Of a DNA stretch of 64,000 bases, positions 61,801-64,000 are shown piece by piece. Each line of letters starts with the position of its first letter. The first letter of the stretch is position 1. The notes under the pieces were generated by a model. That model was given only the letters and a program-made list of their open reading frames with translations, searched no databases and was not told the DNA's origin. The translations under genes were made by a program, and so were the position numbers. The stretch spans positions 30,952,559 through 31,016,558 of the forward strand of contig CM067353.1 in assembly GCA_034190875.2 (NCBI GenBank). Reading direction: 5' to 3'. This DNA is from Urechis unicinctus (Eukaryota > Annelida > Polychaeta > Xenopneusta > Urechidae).

Positions 61801-64000
61801 AAAGTGAACGCCTGTAGGCGATTCCCTGGGCATCGGTCTTATGGTGGGTGAATGATGGCTGGCGGATGGACAATGACTCCTCTTACTCGACTTGGTGATT
61901 AATCTGAGCCATAAACTATGGCTACTAGATATGTCTTGGGACCAGATGCAAAGGTAATGCGCTATACAATACTTCACGTGAATCTCATTGAGACAAGCTC
62001 TGTGGATGCCGCTTATGTCTTAGCCGTGGACATGCTACACCCGTATAAATCTTCACTAGCTCTGAGCACCTTCCTTGTTATTCGTCGTTCTACGATCGAT
62101 ATACACATAATACGATCTCATGATTGATTTTGATCGTCAACTCTTCTGCATAGTTACGCGGCAATCGCTAGATTCAACCATTTTCCACACAGGCGGCTTT
62201 CTTTCACCAAAAGAATAAGAAATTATCAATCAAAAGACAAAGGGGAAAAACGTACATATGCGGTGCTACGTTACGTGTCATTACAAAAGGGGTTCTGGGT
62301 ATAACCAGCTCGTGCATACATCTAGAAACGGGCCTACGGTTTTAGGGTTGGGATACATTGAGTGGGTACCTGTTGTAAACAGCCTACCCATCCGCAAGTG
62401 AACCACTAGGATCGCTAGGATGAGGAATCTCTTTTGAAGCAAATATCGGAGGCAGAAAGAATCATTGGAATCCCTGCGTGGTGTAAAAGAGCTGTGGGCG
62501 TCATCGGGATTAATACCCGCCGTGTGAACGAGATGATTTGCGCGGCTTGATGTTCCCGTGGCCATTATTGGATAAGGAAATGGTATGATTTGATGAATCA
62601 GTTATCTCAGCTACTCTAAGCGGTAGTATCATTGTTCGCGCCGACATGTAGCAGTCAGCTAAACTCATCCCTTTACTAATGCAAACTGTGCAATGGTGAA
62701 ACATCGGCCAAATGCTTAGCGTTAGCGTCAAAAACTTTCGCGTTTGGCATCAGTCAATCAAGTTCCCAAGTGCGCCGCCGAACTATATTCGCCAACCCGC
62801 AACAGAAGTACACCGATTGAGGGCACCCCGCCTAACCTGTGGCGTCATGGCATATGAGGTTATACGGGCGGGTATTCCAGCTGAAAGCTCCTGTTGAACT
62901 GCGCGCTCTTCATTGAGCTCATCAGCGGCGTGTTTGATTGTGTTTTCTACCAATGCGTCTTGTGTTTTGCTTCCTCTATGCAAAGACGAGCTTCGTTCTT
63001 TACAGTATTAAGTGCATGCAGCACGTCGGACGTCTCTGATTTTAGCTTTCTTGCCATGATATCGGTTTGCATACTCCGTCGTTTTGACCGTTCCGATTCC
63101 GTTTGTATCTGACTGTACGCATTGGAGGCATATGTTGTAATTTGGAGAGCTACAGAGCGGATGCATACTGCCAAAGCCACCTTTCTATTCCCGTACTAAT
63201 AACAAATATAATCACGGATCCCAGGTGCTATGAGTACACTCTGCGGTCATTTACGCGGTCTATATGACAGAGCGTGTTAATTCCAATCATGGTTTACTGA
63301 CCCGCCACGAATGGTGCTAATTACTGCTCCCATGCTGTGGCAAATAACAATCACAGGCGTTATTCCTAATGCGTAGACGCGAATTCAATAGGAAAACGAG
63401 ATCGTTTCGATACACAAAATCCAATTCATTATAATAAAGGGAGCTGGATTCAATCAATTGTCATATACTCATACAAAGCATTGTGCACATTAATGCTGCT
63501 GCTCTAATAGGCTATTCACAAACATATAATATACGCAATATAACTGGTGAGCGGTATATAACATGCCTCTCATCTAGGTTACTAAAATCTGATGCAGGCT
63601 TTGGGTTTTCAAGTCAAGTTCCGTACCGTTTGAAATCGAAAACGAAATCAGCATTGCGACTTATGTTGAATACCAAGGTCCCCGCATGTAATGTTCGCTA
63701 TGATATGTTCTAGACAAATATATCTCCCATCTGCAGGTTTCACGATAAGCGTAGGTAAGCAAGTTAAATAAATAATAAAAATTAGCCCTCTAGACATACA
63801 CCGACAATTTCGACTGTCACCCTCAGCTATAACCACGTTGCGGTTATGTGGCGTCAGCAACAAGGCAAATTTCCACTCCCGCCCAGTGTGAGGAGTAGGA
63901 TTATGGACAGGGCTTGGTCAGTATCGATTACTGCTCCATCCATCATATGTTACCGCTGAACATTCCAGACAAGCGCTTCTTGTCAGGGTGTTTAGGATTC
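61801..64000. other. Intergenic DNA, nothing recognised
   Basis: Only frames of 60-94 codons, several overlapping on opposite strands, none with a motif I know. No simple repeat stands out. Confidence 0.45.

Overview
This window reads as nuclear DNA of an invertebrate animal, most likely a mollusc. The evidence is AT-rich intergenic sequence, very long (AT)n tracts, GT-AG split exons, THAP-type zinc-finger genes, a Ty3/gypsy LTR retrotransposon end, and a decayed non-LTR retrotransposon. The 5' head of that retrotransposon (GGGGTAGAATAGG, then AAGAGGCGACT) resembles a head I associate with molluscan SINE/LINE elements. The taxonomic call rests on recalled similarity and is only moderately secure. 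I see no tRNA, rRNA, CRISPR or bacterial-type gene cluster.

Layout. 0-5 kb: unannotated DNA, then the 3' end of a minus-strand Ty3/gypsy element with two nearly identical LTRs in tandem, cut by a 100-N scaffold gap. 5-20 kb: almost no genes. Most of it is old, long, diverged repeats: pair C (5.4-7.3 and 14.5-17.05 kb) and copy A of a second family (8.2-13.0 kb, holding a 480-bp (AT)n tract). 20-34 kb is the gene-bearing part: a minus-strand two-exon candidate made of duplicated exons (20.1-21.0 kb), a dead THAP gene (21.5 kb), a split THAP gene on the plus strand (29.77-31.81 kb), and a decayed P2X7-C-like zinc-domain gene on the minus strand (31.99-32.98 kb) facing it tail to tail. 34.5-38.3 kb: a large 34-bp minisatellite. 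41.3-50.05 kb: a 216-bp (AT)n tract, then copy B of the second repeat family. 50.15-54.5 kb: a dead I/Nimb-like LINE (ORF1 with zinc knuckles; ORF2 with endonuclease, reverse transcriptase and RNase H). 54.5-64 kb: no recognisable gene, and a third diverged repeat (D).

The most interesting points are these. (1) The two THAP genes and the P2X7-C-like gene each have a CRE-type site (TGACGTCA or TGACGTCG) 117-119 bp before the start codon, and two of them share the same 12-bp palindrome. (2) A roughly 100-nt segment retained in both A and B can fold into a three-stem junction. (3) The LTR-PPT-LTR tandem is unusual. (4) The THAP and P2X7-C-like genes carry single-base frame breaks beside short runs, and the latter has TGA at an expected zinc-ligand cysteine.

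No search or fold program was run. Family names come from motif recognition in the translated sequence.
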